Shown here piece by piece: positions 8,791 to 18,644 of a stretch of DNA of 50,775 nucleotides (position 1 is its first letter; every line of letters begins with the position of its first letter). A program made the translations under genes and the position numbers. The DNA comes from TMED23 sp964639965. Lineage in GTDB: Bacteria; Pseudomonadota; Alphaproteobacteria; Rhodospirillales; UBA2165. Location: contig CAZXGI010000012.1 of NCBI GenBank assembly GCA_964639965.1, positions 1 through 50,775 on the forward strand. Reading direction: 5' to 3'. The notes beneath the pieces were generated by a model. It ran no database searches. It saw only the letters and a program-made list of their open reading frames with translations, and was not told where the DNA came from.

Positions 8791-10389
8791 ATGAAAGAGA
8801 CAACAACCAAACGTTGGGGTATGACAATTGATGTTAATCGATGTGTCGGCTGTCAAACGTGCACTGTTGCATGCAAACACGAAAACGATACAGTACCCGG
8901 TGTTCAGTGGCGGAAAGTACTGGATGTCGAAGTTGGCCAATACCCAGATGTCGAGCGCCTATTCTTAGTGACGGGATGCCAGCATTGTGCAGAGCCATCC
9001 TGTGTTCCTGTCTGTCCGACAGGAGCAACAAAACAACGGGAAGATGGACTAGTCACAATGGATTACGATTTGTGCATAGGATGTGCATCTTGTGCTGTTG
9101 CCTGTCCTTATCAGGCCCGCACAATAGTACATGACAAACCAACTTATTTTGGCAGTGCGACAGTACAAGAAACAAAAGTTGCCCACGATGAAAGAGTTGG
9201 CGTGGCACAAAAATGCACGTTCTGTGTTGATAGGATAGATGACGGTTCAGCCTTAGGATTTCTGCCAGGCACCGATCCTCTCGCAACCCCCGCTTGCGCG
9301 TCCTCTTGCATCTCTCAGGCTATTAAATTTGGGGACTTCAATGATCCTGAGAGCCACGTCTCAAAATTAGTGACAGAGCGCAACTTTTTTCAAATGCACG
9401 AAGAACTGGGTAACGATCCGCAAATTAAATATTTAATCGAGACGCCAGCGATACCTGCTCGGCCATCTGAAGATAGTGACCTTGACGAAGAAGCACTATC
9501 CGACACGGAAAATGCTTTAGTGGGAGAACGTCAAACCTTTTGGGATATGCGAGCAGCGATGAACTTTATCTTGGGGGGTATCGGTTCCGGTGCAATTGTC
9601 ATGACATATTTAGTTAGCTTAATCACCTCAGTGAACAATGCTGAGTTGACACGAATTAATATGATATCCGTGATTGTGATAGCTTTTGGACTGTTTTTCG
9701 TTTGGCTTAAAATTGGCAGAAAACTGAGAGCTCCACTTGCTATTCTCAGACCTCAAACGTCTTGGATGTCTCGCGAAATATATGCTGTAGGGCTGATTTT
9801 TCTATCAACTGGATTAGAATTTTTTTATACCAATCATATTTTGAATGTGACCACAGTAATCGGTGCTGCGGCATTTCTTTATTGCCAAGGACGCATATTA
9901 CATTCTGGGAAAGGTATCCCATCCTGGAGAGTCGACCAAATGCCTCTAATGTTGATTGCAACTGGTTTACTGGAGGGAATCTGCCTCTTTGTTCTCATTT
10001 CGTCTATTTTTGGAACAGAAATCTCAGGCAACTCTCCCATCCTGCCAATAACAATTCTCTTAATTTTGCTGAATTCATTTCTATGGCGACGCTATTTACG
10101 AAATCTAAAACTCTGGGGTATCGGTCCGATTGATCGAGATATCCTCAGCAAAGTTACACCTAAATTATATATTATTGGCCATATTTTACCCCTAATATTA
10201 TTTGGTTCTATTTTTTTAAATATTAGCTCTTTAAGTGTACTGGCTCAAATTGCTAGCTTTTTAGCTATTATGGGTGGTGTATTATGGAAAGCGATCGTGA
10301 TAACACAAGCATGTCATATGCAAAATTTTTCACTCAGTAAATTACCCCAAAGGGGTTCTGGAAAATTTGCGGCGCCTTTCAAAGGTTAA
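8791..10389 (+). CDS. Fused four-cluster ferredoxin and NrfD/DmsC-type membrane anchor
   Basis: The 532-residue protein combines two usually separate subunits. Residues 1-200 are a DmsB/NrfC-type electron-transfer domain with sixteen Cys in four groups: 18/21/24/28, 63/66/71/75, 95/98/101/105 and 142/145/169/173. An acidic linker lies at about 215-245. From about 253 to 515 there are some eight hydrophobic helices of DmsC/NrfD type. It starts six bases after the molybdoenzyme stop, so it is co-translated. It should carry electrons from the Mo subunit through four [4Fe-4S] clusters into the quinone pool at the inner membrane. In Thauera the corresponding PadC and PadD are described as separate polypeptides, so this looks like a genuine PadC-PadD-style fusion. 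No frameshift is involved. Confidence 0.9.
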   Translation: MKETTTKRWGMTIDVNRCVGCQTCTVACKHENDTVPGVQWRKVLDVEVGQYPDVERLFLVTGCQHCAEPSCVPVCPTGATKQREDGLVTMDYDLCIGCASCAVACPYQARTIVHDKPTYFGSATVQETKVAHDERVGVAQKCTFCVDRIDDGSALGFLPGTDPLATPACASSCISQAIKFGDFNDPESHVSKLVTERNFFQMHEELGNDPQIKYLIETPAIPARPSEDSDLDEEALSDTENALVGERQTFWDMRAAMNFILGGIGSGAIVMTYLVSLITSVNNAELTRINMISVIVIAFGLFFVWLKIGRKLRAPLAILRPQTSWMSREIYAVGLIFLSTGLEFFYTNHILNVTTVIGAAAFLYCQGRILHSGKGIPSWRVDQMPLMLIATGLLEGICLFVLISSIFGTEISGNSPILPITILLILLNSFLWRRYLRNLKLWGIGPIDRDILSKVTPKLYIIGHILPLILFGSIFLNISSLSVLAQIASFLAIMGGVLWKAIVITQACHMQNFSLSKLPQRGSGKFAAPFKG

Positions 10390-10557
10390 AATATTTTTTT
10401 ACAAAACCAGCCCTCATCAGAGATAGCCTACTCCAAAGGTCATTAATAAGCACCATTTTTAAATAATGCCCTTTTAAATTAAGATATATACGTACAGAAA
10501 TATTCGACTACATAAATTTCAGAGCAAAAAATGAAACCTAATAAACTATAAACCACG

Positions 10558-12480
10558 TCAAACTAGCGAAGCAAACACCTCGGAAACAGGTTTTAAGACT
10601 TTACGGACATCACCATCTCTCCATGTAAATCCAGATTTATCAAAAAACTCTAGAATTTCTATTGCTAAGTTACGTCCAATTCCACTCCGATCTCTAAATT
10701 CTTTAACTCCAAACGTTTTATCATTTGCACCAAGCGCCTCAACAATTTCACATAACTCTATAATAGCTTCTGGCAATAAAAAACGATTTTTAGCGACTTG
10801 AAAAACTAAACCCAATTTAGCAGAACGTATCAGAAACTTTTCTAGCGTGCGCGGGTCAAGCTTAATTTCCTCTGACAATGCATGAACCACCGGTGGTTGC
10901 GTATGACCATTTTTTAAGATTGGAATAATTCGCCTCCAAAGCGCATCATCTTTCTGACTGAGTTTTGATTCAAATCCAGGAAGAGAATATCTGGCACCTG
11001 AGTGTATAATCTTTTTCTCTGTGACCAGATTCTGGATTACGCCCTCAAATACTGGTAATGGAATTCGAAACTTTACAGATTTACGTAACTCATCAAAACC
11101 AAAACCGGGTTTTTCCGGATTACATACATGCCAATCGGTCAAATTCTCCATTAGTATTGACCCAATTTTATTGAAGCTTTCCGGCGATAATGCTGTTACA
11201 TTTGGATCTTCACCGACTTTCATTAATTGAACAGAATCCAATATTATATTTTGTTCTTCCTCAGTCAGATTCCAAGCAACAAAAAAATAAGATAAATTAA
11301 TCCCCACAGGTGATTGAGCTAAAAGCTCAGTTAAAGCCCGTTCTGCCTTATCCTTCTCCATCGCATGAAGAAAATTGATGCGCTCAGGCTTGGCACGGCC
11401 TCTTGAAGGACTAAACGGATCAACTATCCGTCCTCCGGCGATTGTCCTTCGGGCAGATTGATCTCTAATAATAAAGCCATCGTTTCGAAGAACTCCAACA
11501 CGGCGGTCAAGAACTATCTGGACAAGACCGGTTTTGCCAGGCTCAATTGATTTGTTTTCTAAAATAGCCACTCTCCCAGGAACTTCACCTGCGCCCAAAT
11601 GAACGTGCACTGGCGTCCAATGCGCAAGAGAACGAGCTTCACTCAACAACACTCGAATACGCGCATCAAAGCGGGGAACTGGATTATGAACTTTTTTCGC
11701 TAAAAGCCAACTACCCCTACGAATAACCACCTTATTTAGCTGCCCACCCGTTATATTAACCGCACATCGCTCTCCGACCACCCCTGTTTCAGATTCCTGA
11801 TTTTGGGAATGAATTCCCCGGACCCGGACATGCGTTCCTTGGGGAGATAATATTAGGTTGTCGCCCAAATTGACCTTTCCAGAAAAAACGCAACCCGTTA
11901 CAACTTGCCCAGCACCTGGCACGGTAAAAGATCGATCAATTGCAAGGCGGAAATTTCCAGCTAACGACCGATCACCTAGAAGTTCAGACATTGTTTCAAG
12001 GTGCTCATAAATTTCTTGAACACCTTCACCTGTAACTGCGGAAACTGGAAAAATATCGCTATTTTCAAGGAAAGTACCCTCAATAGAATTTAAAATTTCA
12101 GCCTCAACTTCTTGTAGCCGGTGCTCACTTGCACGATCAATTTTTGTTAAAGCAATAAAACCCTCCGAAATCCCTAACAAATCAAGAATAGCTAGATGTT
12201 CGTTAGTCTGAGGCATGGGTCCATCATCCGCAGCTATAACCAACATAGCGCAGTCGATACCCGTAACGCCCGCCAACATATTTCTAATAAATTTCTCATG
12301 ACCTGGAACGTCCACAAAGCCCAACGTATCACCAGAATCAATTTTCTGATACGCAAACCCAAGATCGATAGACATCCCTCTCTTTTTTTCTTCTGGTAAA
12401 CGATCCGTATCAACACCCGTAATGGCTTTGACAAGCAATGTTTTACCATGATCGATATGGCCAGCTGTCGCAATGATCAT
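10558..12480 (-). CDS. selB: Selenocysteine-specific elongation factor SelB
   Basis: The 640-residue translational GTPase has G1 GHIDHGKT (7-14), the DVPGHEKF switch-II motif, and TKID (G4). EF-Tu-like domains II and III follow, then a long C-terminal region with winged-helix character (about 370-640) that in SelB binds the SECIS hairpin. Length matches bacterial SelB (about 610-640), longer than EF-Tu by the winged-helix part. It brings Sec-tRNA to in-frame UGA codons at the ribosome. The start ATG overlaps the selA stop as ATGA, so it is translationally coupled to selA. It converges with the molybdoenzyme operon across a 168-base spacer in which I see no clear terminator hairpin. Confidence 0.97.
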   Translation of the reverse strand: MIIATAGHIDHGKTLLVKAITGVDTDRLPEEKKRGMSIDLGFAYQKIDSGDTLGFVDVPGHEKFIRNMLAGVTGIDCAMLVIAADDGPMPQTNEHLAILDLLGISEGFIALTKIDRASEHRLQEVEAEILNSIEGTFLENSDIFPVSAVTGEGVQEIYEHLETMSELLGDRSLAGNFRLAIDRSFTVPGAGQVVTGCVFSGKVNLGDNLILSPQGTHVRVRGIHSQNQESETGVVGERCAVNITGGQLNKVVIRRGSWLLAKKVHNPVPRFDARIRVLLSEARSLAHWTPVHVHLGAGEVPGRVAILENKSIEPGKTGLVQIVLDRRVGVLRNDGFIIRDQSARRTIAGGRIVDPFSPSRGRAKPERINFLHAMEKDKAERALTELLAQSPVGINLSYFFVAWNLTEEEQNIILDSVQLMKVGEDPNVTALSPESFNKIGSILMENLTDWHVCNPEKPGFGFDELRKSVKFRIPLPVFEGVIQNLVTEKKIIHSGARYSLPGFESKLSQKDDALWRRIIPILKNGHTQPPVVHALSEEIKLDPRTLEKFLIRSAKLGLVFQVAKNRFLLPEAIIELCEIVEALGANDKTFGVKEFRDRSGIGRNLAIEILEFFDKSGFTWRDGDVRKVLKPVSEVFASLV

Positions 12481-13880
12481 ATTTTAAGTTCACTCAGCTG
12501 AGCCAGAAATCCATCCACATCATCAAGACAACGTAAATCTAAAATGAAAGCATCATCCTGGATACGACCAATCACTGGTATTGGTAATGCTCGAAAGGAT
12601 TCTGAATATCTTATTAATTTTCTACCTGACTTCTCATTTAAAGGGCTAATTGAGAGACCAATACTTGGCAAACGATCTACAGGGAGAGACCCGCTTCCTA
12701 TTTGGCTTAAACACTCTACTTGCTTTATGCTAATCTTGCCACCAAACTTGACAGTAATATGTTCTTGAACAAGTTGTGCTGTTTTTTTAATTTCATCTAC
12801 CGTTCGGGTGAGTAATCTAAGTGTTGGGATTCGACTGGCGGCTTTGTCTGGATTCTGATAGAGCTGCAGTGTAGTTGATAGTGCGGCTATGCTCACCTTA
12901 TCAAGCCGCATCGCTCTTTTCATTGGGTTTTTTTTAATTTTATCTATCAAATTTTTTCGTCCAACAATCAATCCTGCTTGAGGTCCACCTAAAAGCTTGT
13001 CTCCACTAAACATTATGATATCGACGCCATTTTTGATTGCATCTTCGACCAACGGTTCATGCGGAAGCCCAAATTTTGTAAGATTGATTAATGAACCACT
13101 GCCGAGATCCTCAATTAAAGTTAGGCCATTATCGCTGGCTATTTCAGACATTTCTCTAGCCGACACTTCTTTGGTAAATCCCTGTACAACATAATTACTC
13201 GTATGTACTTTCATCAGACAACTTGTCTTTGATGTGATAGCATTTTTAAAATCACTAAGGTGGGTTCGGTTTGTCGTCCCAACTTCTATAAGCTTGCAGC
13301 CAGCACGTGTCATGATATCTGGTATCCGAAAAGCACCACCAATCTCTATCAGCTCACCCCGTGAAACCAAAACCTCTTTTCGTTTTCCAAGTGTATTTAA
13401 AACAAGCAACACGGCTGCTGCATTATTATTAACAGCAGTTGCAGCTTCCGCTCCTGTTAATTTGCACAACAAATTCTCAAGATGAATATCTCGATCACCG
13501 CGTTTACCAGTCTCAATATCGTACTCTAGATTAGAAAATCCACTCGCTACCTCCACCATTGCCTTGATAGCCTCATCCGCTAGAACCGCTCGTCCCAGAT
13601 TAGTATGCAAAACGGTGCCAGTAAGATTAAATACGGTACGTAAGGTAGGTTTATTAATTTCCTCCAAAAGCTTTATTACTTCAGAAATTATCACCGGCTC
13701 CTCCACAAGTGGAAAAATCTTTTCCTCTAATTCTGGAACTTTTTTGCGTATACTTTCTATAACAAATCGAACAGAATCGGTGACCGCGGTCCGGCCATAT
13801 TGTTCGATTAAAACAGTCATAGAATCCGAGCGCAGGATGGCATCTATCGAAGGTACAGATGCGTGTAACGACTTTGGCAT
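12477..13880 (-). CDS. selA: L-seryl-tRNA(Sec) selenium transferase SelA
   Basis: The 467-residue PLP enzyme converts Ser-tRNA(Sec) to Sec-tRNA(Sec) using selenophosphate. The PLP-lysine motif SGDKLLGGPQAG places Lys295 at the same number as in E. coli SelA. Other SelA blocks are seen: NLTGTVLHTNLGRAVL, YDIETGKRGDR, NNNAAAVLLVLN, and VGTTNRTHLSDF. Length is typical. It is the first gene of a selA-selB pair, with a 4-base ATGA overlap. selC lies on the same strand about 9.6 kb further on. selD, which supplies selenophosphate, is not in this window. Confidence 0.97.
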   Translation of the reverse strand: MPKSLHASVPSIDAILRSDSMTVLIEQYGRTAVTDSVRFVIESIRKKVPELEEKIFPLVEEPVIISEVIKLLEEINKPTLRTVFNLTGTVLHTNLGRAVLADEAIKAMVEVASGFSNLEYDIETGKRGDRDIHLENLLCKLTGAEAATAVNNNAAAVLLVLNTLGKRKEVLVSRGELIEIGGAFRIPDIMTRAGCKLIEVGTTNRTHLSDFKNAITSKTSCLMKVHTSNYVVQGFTKEVSAREMSEIASDNGLTLIEDLGSGSLINLTKFGLPHEPLVEDAIKNGVDIIMFSGDKLLGGPQAGLIVGRKNLIDKIKKNPMKRAMRLDKVSIAALSTTLQLYQNPDKAASRIPTLRLLTRTVDEIKKTAQLVQEHITVKFGGKISIKQVECLSQIGSGSLPVDRLPSIGLSISPLNEKSGRKLIRYSESFRALPIPVIGRIQDDAFILDLRCLDDVDGFLAQLSELKI

Positions 13881-14020
13881 AAGAGATGTCTCAGAGTTAA
13901 TTTAAAAATAACAGGCTATTGTTAGAAGAGGACTGCGTCAAGAGACCCAATTAGCCCAAAGCTCATTAGATAAATATAATTTCAGGCTAAAGGAACTCCT
14001 CTGCCTTATATTTGAATTGC

Positions 14021-14878
14021 TTAATTTTCTTGCTTAATTTCATTTTCAATTTTACCTAGGCCTGTAATTTCGACTGAAATTATATCCCCCGGCTTCATCC
14101 ACAACTGGGGCTCACGGCGCGCCCCAACTCCTCCTGGAGTGCCCGTACTTATAATATCTCCAGGCCGCAAAGTATGTATCGTTGATAAATATTCAATCTG
14201 CTTATCAATTTTGTGATCCATGTCGGCTATACTAGTATGCTGAACTTGTTCACCATTTAGGCGTGTTGTCAATGACTGGGTATAGGGATCCCCAAATTCA
14301 TCTGGCGTCACCATCCAAGGGCCTAATGGGCCTGTACCTTCGAAATTCTTTCCTGGACAAAATTGGATGGTATGACGCTGCCAGTCGCGAATAGTTGCAT
14401 CGTTGAAAATAGCATAGCCTGCGATATGATCATGCGCGTTCTCTTTTGAAATATGGCGACCACCTTTACCAATGATGACAGCCAACTCTCCTTCAAAATC
14501 AAGCATATCAGAAATATTGGGTCGAATAATTGGATCATAAGGGCCAATTAAGCCGTGATTAGTCCGAATAAAAAACATCGGCTCTTCTTGCGCCCCGCGC
14601 CCAGTTTCATCTTGGTGTTCCTTGTAATTAACGCCTACACACCAAATTACTGGAGTATCAGGAATCAGGGGTAATAACTGTACATCATTAATTGATAAAT
14701 CCCCAGGCTTTCCGTCCAAAGAATCCTCTATTTTGTGCTGCCAACCACTTATATTTAAAAGTTCCATCATTTTAACTGGCAACTCTGGAGAAACTGAAGC
14801 TAGGGAGACAAAATTTTCATCGCCAACCATTACACCCAAATTATCATTCTCATTATGTCTATAAGCTATTATGCGCAT
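14021..14878 (-). CDS. Fumarylacetoacetate hydrolase (FAH) family protein
   Basis: The 285-residue protein is a standard bacterial FAH-domain enzyme. Seen: the metal-binding acidic cluster DFEGELAVIIGK, IFNDATIRDWQ, GPLGPWMVTPDEFGDP, and the C-terminal ISTGTPGGVGA with KPGDIISVEITGLG. Family members hydrolyse or isomerise beta-diketo acids, for example 2-hydroxyhepta-2,4-diene-1,7-dioate isomerase, fumarylpyruvate hydrolase or acylpyruvase. Fumarylpyruvate hydrolysis would complete a gentisate pathway with the dioxygenase at 33134, but that link is inference. A strong Shine-Dalgarno GGAGGG precedes the ATG. Cytoplasmic and Mg/Mn-dependent. The next gene upstream is a TPP enzyme in the same direction, 232 bases away; that spacer shows nothing I recognise. 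Confidence 0.9.
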   Translation of the reverse strand: MRIIAYRHNENDNLGVMVGDENFVSLASVSPELPVKMMELLNISGWQHKIEDSLDGKPGDLSINDVQLLPLIPDTPVIWCVGVNYKEHQDETGRGAQEEPMFFIRTNHGLIGPYDPIIRPNISDMLDFEGELAVIIGKGGRHISKENAHDHIAGYAIFNDATIRDWQRHTIQFCPGKNFEGTGPLGPWMVTPDEFGDPYTQSLTTRLNGEQVQHTSIADMDHKIDKQIEYLSTIHTLRPGDIISTGTPGGVGARREPQLWMKPGDIISVEITGLGKIENEIKQEN

Positions 14879-15110
14879 GTTCTATTCCCTCCAGATAATT
14901 TAATTTTCTTTGGACTGCAAAATAAGTCTTTTGCCAAACTTTTCATCCACTATCAATAACTTAAACCGCCCTACAATTTTAATTTAATATGACGCATATC
15001 TGCTCTAGTAATAGATTTGTTTTTGGTTTTAAAGCAAGATAAACCATCTTCACACTTTGCTAAACATCAGATAAGACACAAAGGGAAGTCAATATCTATC
15101 AAAACAATAA

Positions 15111-16757
15111 TTATTTAGAAGGAAGATTAGCCTTTAACACAGCTAGTGGCATGTAAGGCCAAAGCGATTCCATTTCCCCAACCTCCACTTCAATTAGCAC
15201 CGGCCCAACCTCAGCAAATGACTTTTCCAAAGCTCCTTGTAAATCTTGTGGCGTATTTACCCTAAAGCTTGCCATGCCAAAACTCTCTGCCAGCTTCATA
15301 AAATCAGGATTAAGTAAATCACTGCAAATATATCGCTCATTATACCGTTCTTTTTGATTCCTTTTTACGTTACCAAAAGTATTATCATTAAATAAAATTG
15401 TTACTAGTGGAATTTTATGCATGACAGCTGTGGCCAATTCTTGAACATTAAACATAAAACCCCCATCGCCAGTAACAGCAACAACCTTTTTGTTTGGATT
15501 TGCTACTTGCGCCCCTAATCCTGTTGGAAATGCGTATCCGAGGGTACCTTGATACCCTGGTTGAATGTTTGTCCTTGGAAAGTAGGTTGGAAAACCAAAC
15601 CAAGAATAGAAGCCCATTTGGGTGACACCAAAGCAGACAATCCCATCCTCTGGTAAAACATTTCGAATGGCTTCACCGTAACTTGCTTGAGGCTGACCTT
15701 GAGAAAATTTCTTAACGGCCGCATCTTTGAAAAGATTAAATTCGTCTTTGCGAGATGTGCGTTTTTCATTATGCCGGCCTAATTTATCATATATACCGGC
15801 CAAGGATTGTGTAGCGGTTCCCATTATATGTACATCAGCAACCCATGGATCCTTTTCCCTGCGCGGATCGGTATCAATTCGAATTAATTTTTTTTCTTCA
15901 TATCCTTTCCACATTAACATTGGTGGATGAAAGCGTGTACCCACGGCCAAAACGACGTCAAAATTTTTCCACATTTCCCTGCCAGCAACTTGGTTTTGAC
16001 CAAGATAATGGCGCTGATCCACAACACCTTGACCATTTTGCGACATAACAACCGGGGCCTGAATCTCGCTAGCTAAAGCTAGCAACGCTTCTTCAGCTCC
16101 AAAAGCGCCTCCCCCAGTGAATATTGCTGGATTTTTTGCATTACCCAAAAGAATTGCAGCTTCCTCATATAATGAAAGATCCGGCTCAACCTCCTGATCA
16201 GAGAAATCAACGATAGGATTAAGGAGCTCGACATCCCCTTTTTTACTCATAATATCCGGAGACATTTCAAATAGAACTGGCTGGCGCCGTCCTGTATTTA
16301 AATGTTTAAATGCTTCCCGTATTACACTAGGCGTCGCTGCCGGTGTTTCAGCCCTACCTTGCCATTTTGTGACAGATGCAACAGCTCCCGGTTGATCATC
16401 CAATTCATGCAGCATTCCAGTTCCCTTGCCAATAGATTCAGATGGTATTTGACCTGCAATGCAGAGAACTGGAGCGCTGCAAGCATGTGCAGTTGCTAAA
16501 CCAGCACTCGCGTTCAAAAGCCCAGGGCCTGGAACTACTAGGTTAGTGCCAACATGACCGGTTGATTGCGCATAGCCGAATGCCATATAAGCAGTCGCCT
16601 GCTCATGACGACAATGTATAATGTTAAAATCTTTTTGATGATCATAAAGAACATCATATAGATTATCGAGTTGAACGCCGGGAACCGTGAATATTGTATC
16701 AACTTTATATTGCTTTAGAGATTCGACTAACGCCTCAGCTCCTTTCATTTCTGCCAC
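15111..16757 (-). CDS. Thiamine-pyrophosphate enzyme, acetolactate synthase/2-oxoacid decarboxylase-like
   Basis: The 548-residue TPP enzyme has the three-domain layout of acetolactate synthase and benzoylformate decarboxylase. The catalytic Glu52 is in CRHEQATAY. The ThDP/Mg motif GDGGFMF ends at the NDNTFG asparagine. The middle domain has the TGGGAFG-type nucleotide-binding look. It would act on a 2-oxoacid by decarboxylation or carboligation. A regulatory small subunit (IlvH) is not adjacent, so biosynthetic acetolactate synthase is less likely. The start is GTG, chosen because AGGAGA lies five bases before it, while the next ATG three codons on is too far. A second, divergent TPP enzyme lies at 42595. 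Confidence 0.85.
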   Translation of the reverse strand: MAEMKGAEALVESLKQYKVDTIFTVPGVQLDNLYDVLYDHQKDFNIIHCRHEQATAYMAFGYAQSTGHVGTNLVVPGPGLLNASAGLATAHACSAPVLCIAGQIPSESIGKGTGMLHELDDQPGAVASVTKWQGRAETPAATPSVIREAFKHLNTGRRQPVLFEMSPDIMSKKGDVELLNPIVDFSDQEVEPDLSLYEEAAILLGNAKNPAIFTGGGAFGAEEALLALASEIQAPVVMSQNGQGVVDQRHYLGQNQVAGREMWKNFDVVLAVGTRFHPPMLMWKGYEEKKLIRIDTDPRREKDPWVADVHIMGTATQSLAGIYDKLGRHNEKRTSRKDEFNLFKDAAVKKFSQGQPQASYGEAIRNVLPEDGIVCFGVTQMGFYSWFGFPTYFPRTNIQPGYQGTLGYAFPTGLGAQVANPNKKVVAVTGDGGFMFNVQELATAVMHKIPLVTILFNDNTFGNVKRNQKERYNERYICSDLLNPDFMKLAESFGMASFRVNTPQDLQGALEKSFAEVGPVLIEVEVGEMESLWPYMPLAVLKANLPSK

Positions 16758-16969
16758 ACAATTCTCCTATAAAAAATTTTCTTGTGGATTAACAATTGAT
16801 TAACATGCTAAGCAAATCAAAGTTAGTGTCAACCATCTGGAAGCTCTGATCAAACGCGCCAAAAAAATTACTACTATTTTATTCTCTCAAATATTTTTTC
16901 TTCTTTTTTTATTAATATGGGTCTCACATTTTGAGAAATTTATTTTAAAACATTATACGATAATTTAAC

Positions 16970-18472
16970 CTACAAATTTTTACGGGCATTTAACAATGCG
17001 ATGAAATTTTCTGGAGAACCCGACGTTAAAAACATTATAGCGCAACCCAGAAGCTTATCGTTTTTCTTGTTACCTGCGCTTGGGCAAAGATCAACTTTTA
17101 ACTGGCGACTTGACGTACTTTTTTTAACCTTGCCCGGTGTCATCAAAGCATTAGGTAAATCAGCCTCACGCTTACCCTGAGTGGTTTCCTTTCCTAACAA
17201 AATAAGATCTGGATCAATACCTGCTCCTTGGATTGTCCTCCCTGACGGCAAGTAATACAGAGCCGTTGTTAGCCTCAGGGCACCATCCCAATTAAGGGGC
17301 GCAATAGTCTGAACGGAACCCTTACCAAATGACCTAAGGCCCATAAGTGTCGCCCGACGATGATCTTGCAAAGCACCTGCCACTATCTCTGAGGCCGATG
17401 CAGACCCTCGATTAATCAAAACAACGATTGGTAATCCACCTGAAATATCTCCGTTTTTTGCTTTGAAGCCACGAACTTCACCTTCACGATCTCTAACCGA
17501 TACAATTTTTCCTTTATTCAAAAATGAATCAGCGATTGCAACAGACTGATCAAGTAGTCCTCCTGGATTATTACGAAGATCAACTACAAGCCCGGCAACT
17601 TTAGAACCTAATTGTAAATGAATACTTCTGACTGCATTTTCGAGGGCATCAAGAGAACGCAAATTAAACCGAGTAATTTGTAGAATACCAATATCCCCCT
17701 CGATATGCCATTTTACTGGTTTAACCTTTATTATTGCTCGTGTAATTGTGACTAAAAAACTACCAAAACCTGGACGAAGAATTGTAATACGCACTTCACT
17801 ACCGGGTGTTCCGCGCAAACGCCGAACTGCGCCACCCAAACTCATACGTTTTATTGGGTCTCCATTAACGTGGGTTATCAAATCTCCAGATTTTAACCCA
17901 GCTTGGTATGCCGGCGTATCAACCATGGGAGAAATAATTTCGATAAGACCATCTGTCATCTTAATTTCAATTCCCAAACCTCCAAATTGTCCACTAGTAG
18001 CAGCTTGAGAATCTTTAAATTCTTGAGGATTCATATAACCCGAATGAGGGTCCAAAGAACTTAACATTGTGTCCAGTGCTGCCTCAATAGCAGTTTCAGG
18101 AGGTATGGTTCCGGGGACTCCATCGATTTCCCCTAATCCTTTAACTGCTAAATCAATCAATACCTCGTCATTCACTTTGTGTACATACTCGGCTCGAACT
18201 CTATTATAGGCATCGGAGAAATGCCTTAACTGCACTATTCGAGTTGAATCATTGGCAACCATTTGAAAATAAATCTTCTTAAATCTTTGATATTCTGGAG
18301 TAGGATTTTGTGTGTACTGAAAAGGCGAACTTAAACCACCTACAACGCGAGCCATTGTTGTTCCTTCGGAACAACCACTTAGTGTATTTAAAATAGTCAC
18401 AAGAAAAAAAACAACAATCGCCATTGTCGTTAAAGATCTGGGCATACATTTCTTAATCACGTATTTTTTCAC
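16970..18472 (-). CDS. C-terminal processing serine protease (S41, CtpA/Prc type), probable lipoprotein
   Basis: The 500-residue peptidase S41 protein has an N-terminal hydrophobic signal ending in the lipobox LSGC, then a PDZ domain (GGLGIEIKMTDG to GLKSGDLITHVNGDPI). The protease core has the catalytic Ser in RGSASASEIVAG and the general-base Lys in FGKGSVQTI. Such enzymes trim C-termini of periplasmic proteins and help control cell-wall hydrolases. Placement at the inner or outer membrane, facing the periplasm, follows from the lipobox. The reading begins at GTG (18472); the ATG nine codons later (18445) is an equally reasonable start and keeps the signal. The gene lies downstream of ctaA in the same direction and looks independent. 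Confidence 0.9.
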   Translation of the reverse strand: MKKYVIKKCMPRSLTTMAIVVFFLVTILNTLSGCSEGTTMARVVGGLSSPFQYTQNPTPEYQRFKKIYFQMVANDSTRIVQLRHFSDAYNRVRAEYVHKVNDEVLIDLAVKGLGEIDGVPGTIPPETAIEAALDTMLSSLDPHSGYMNPQEFKDSQAATSGQFGGLGIEIKMTDGLIEIISPMVDTPAYQAGLKSGDLITHVNGDPIKRMSLGGAVRRLRGTPGSEVRITILRPGFGSFLVTITRAIIKVKPVKWHIEGDIGILQITRFNLRSLDALENAVRSIHLQLGSKVAGLVVDLRNNPGGLLDQSVAIADSFLNKGKIVSVRDREGEVRGFKAKNGDISGGLPIVVLINRGSASASEIVAGALQDHRRATLMGLRSFGKGSVQTIAPLNWDGALRLTTALYYLPSGRTIQGAGIDPDLILLGKETTQGKREADLPNALMTPGKVKKSTSSRQLKVDLCPSAGNKKNDKLLGCAIMFLTSGSPENFIALLNARKNL

Positions 18473-18644
18473 TTTTTCTATCTACAAATCAAAAACTTAG
18501 TCAACAGAGGTGTTCCGAGCAACAATTTCTTTTAAAACCTAATAAGGGCTTTCGAATTCAAAATGTATTACTTCATTTGATTTACCTCTTTGATAAAAAA
18601 GAACTTCCTGGAGATTTATCATAGAAGAAATGTTAAATTTCAGC

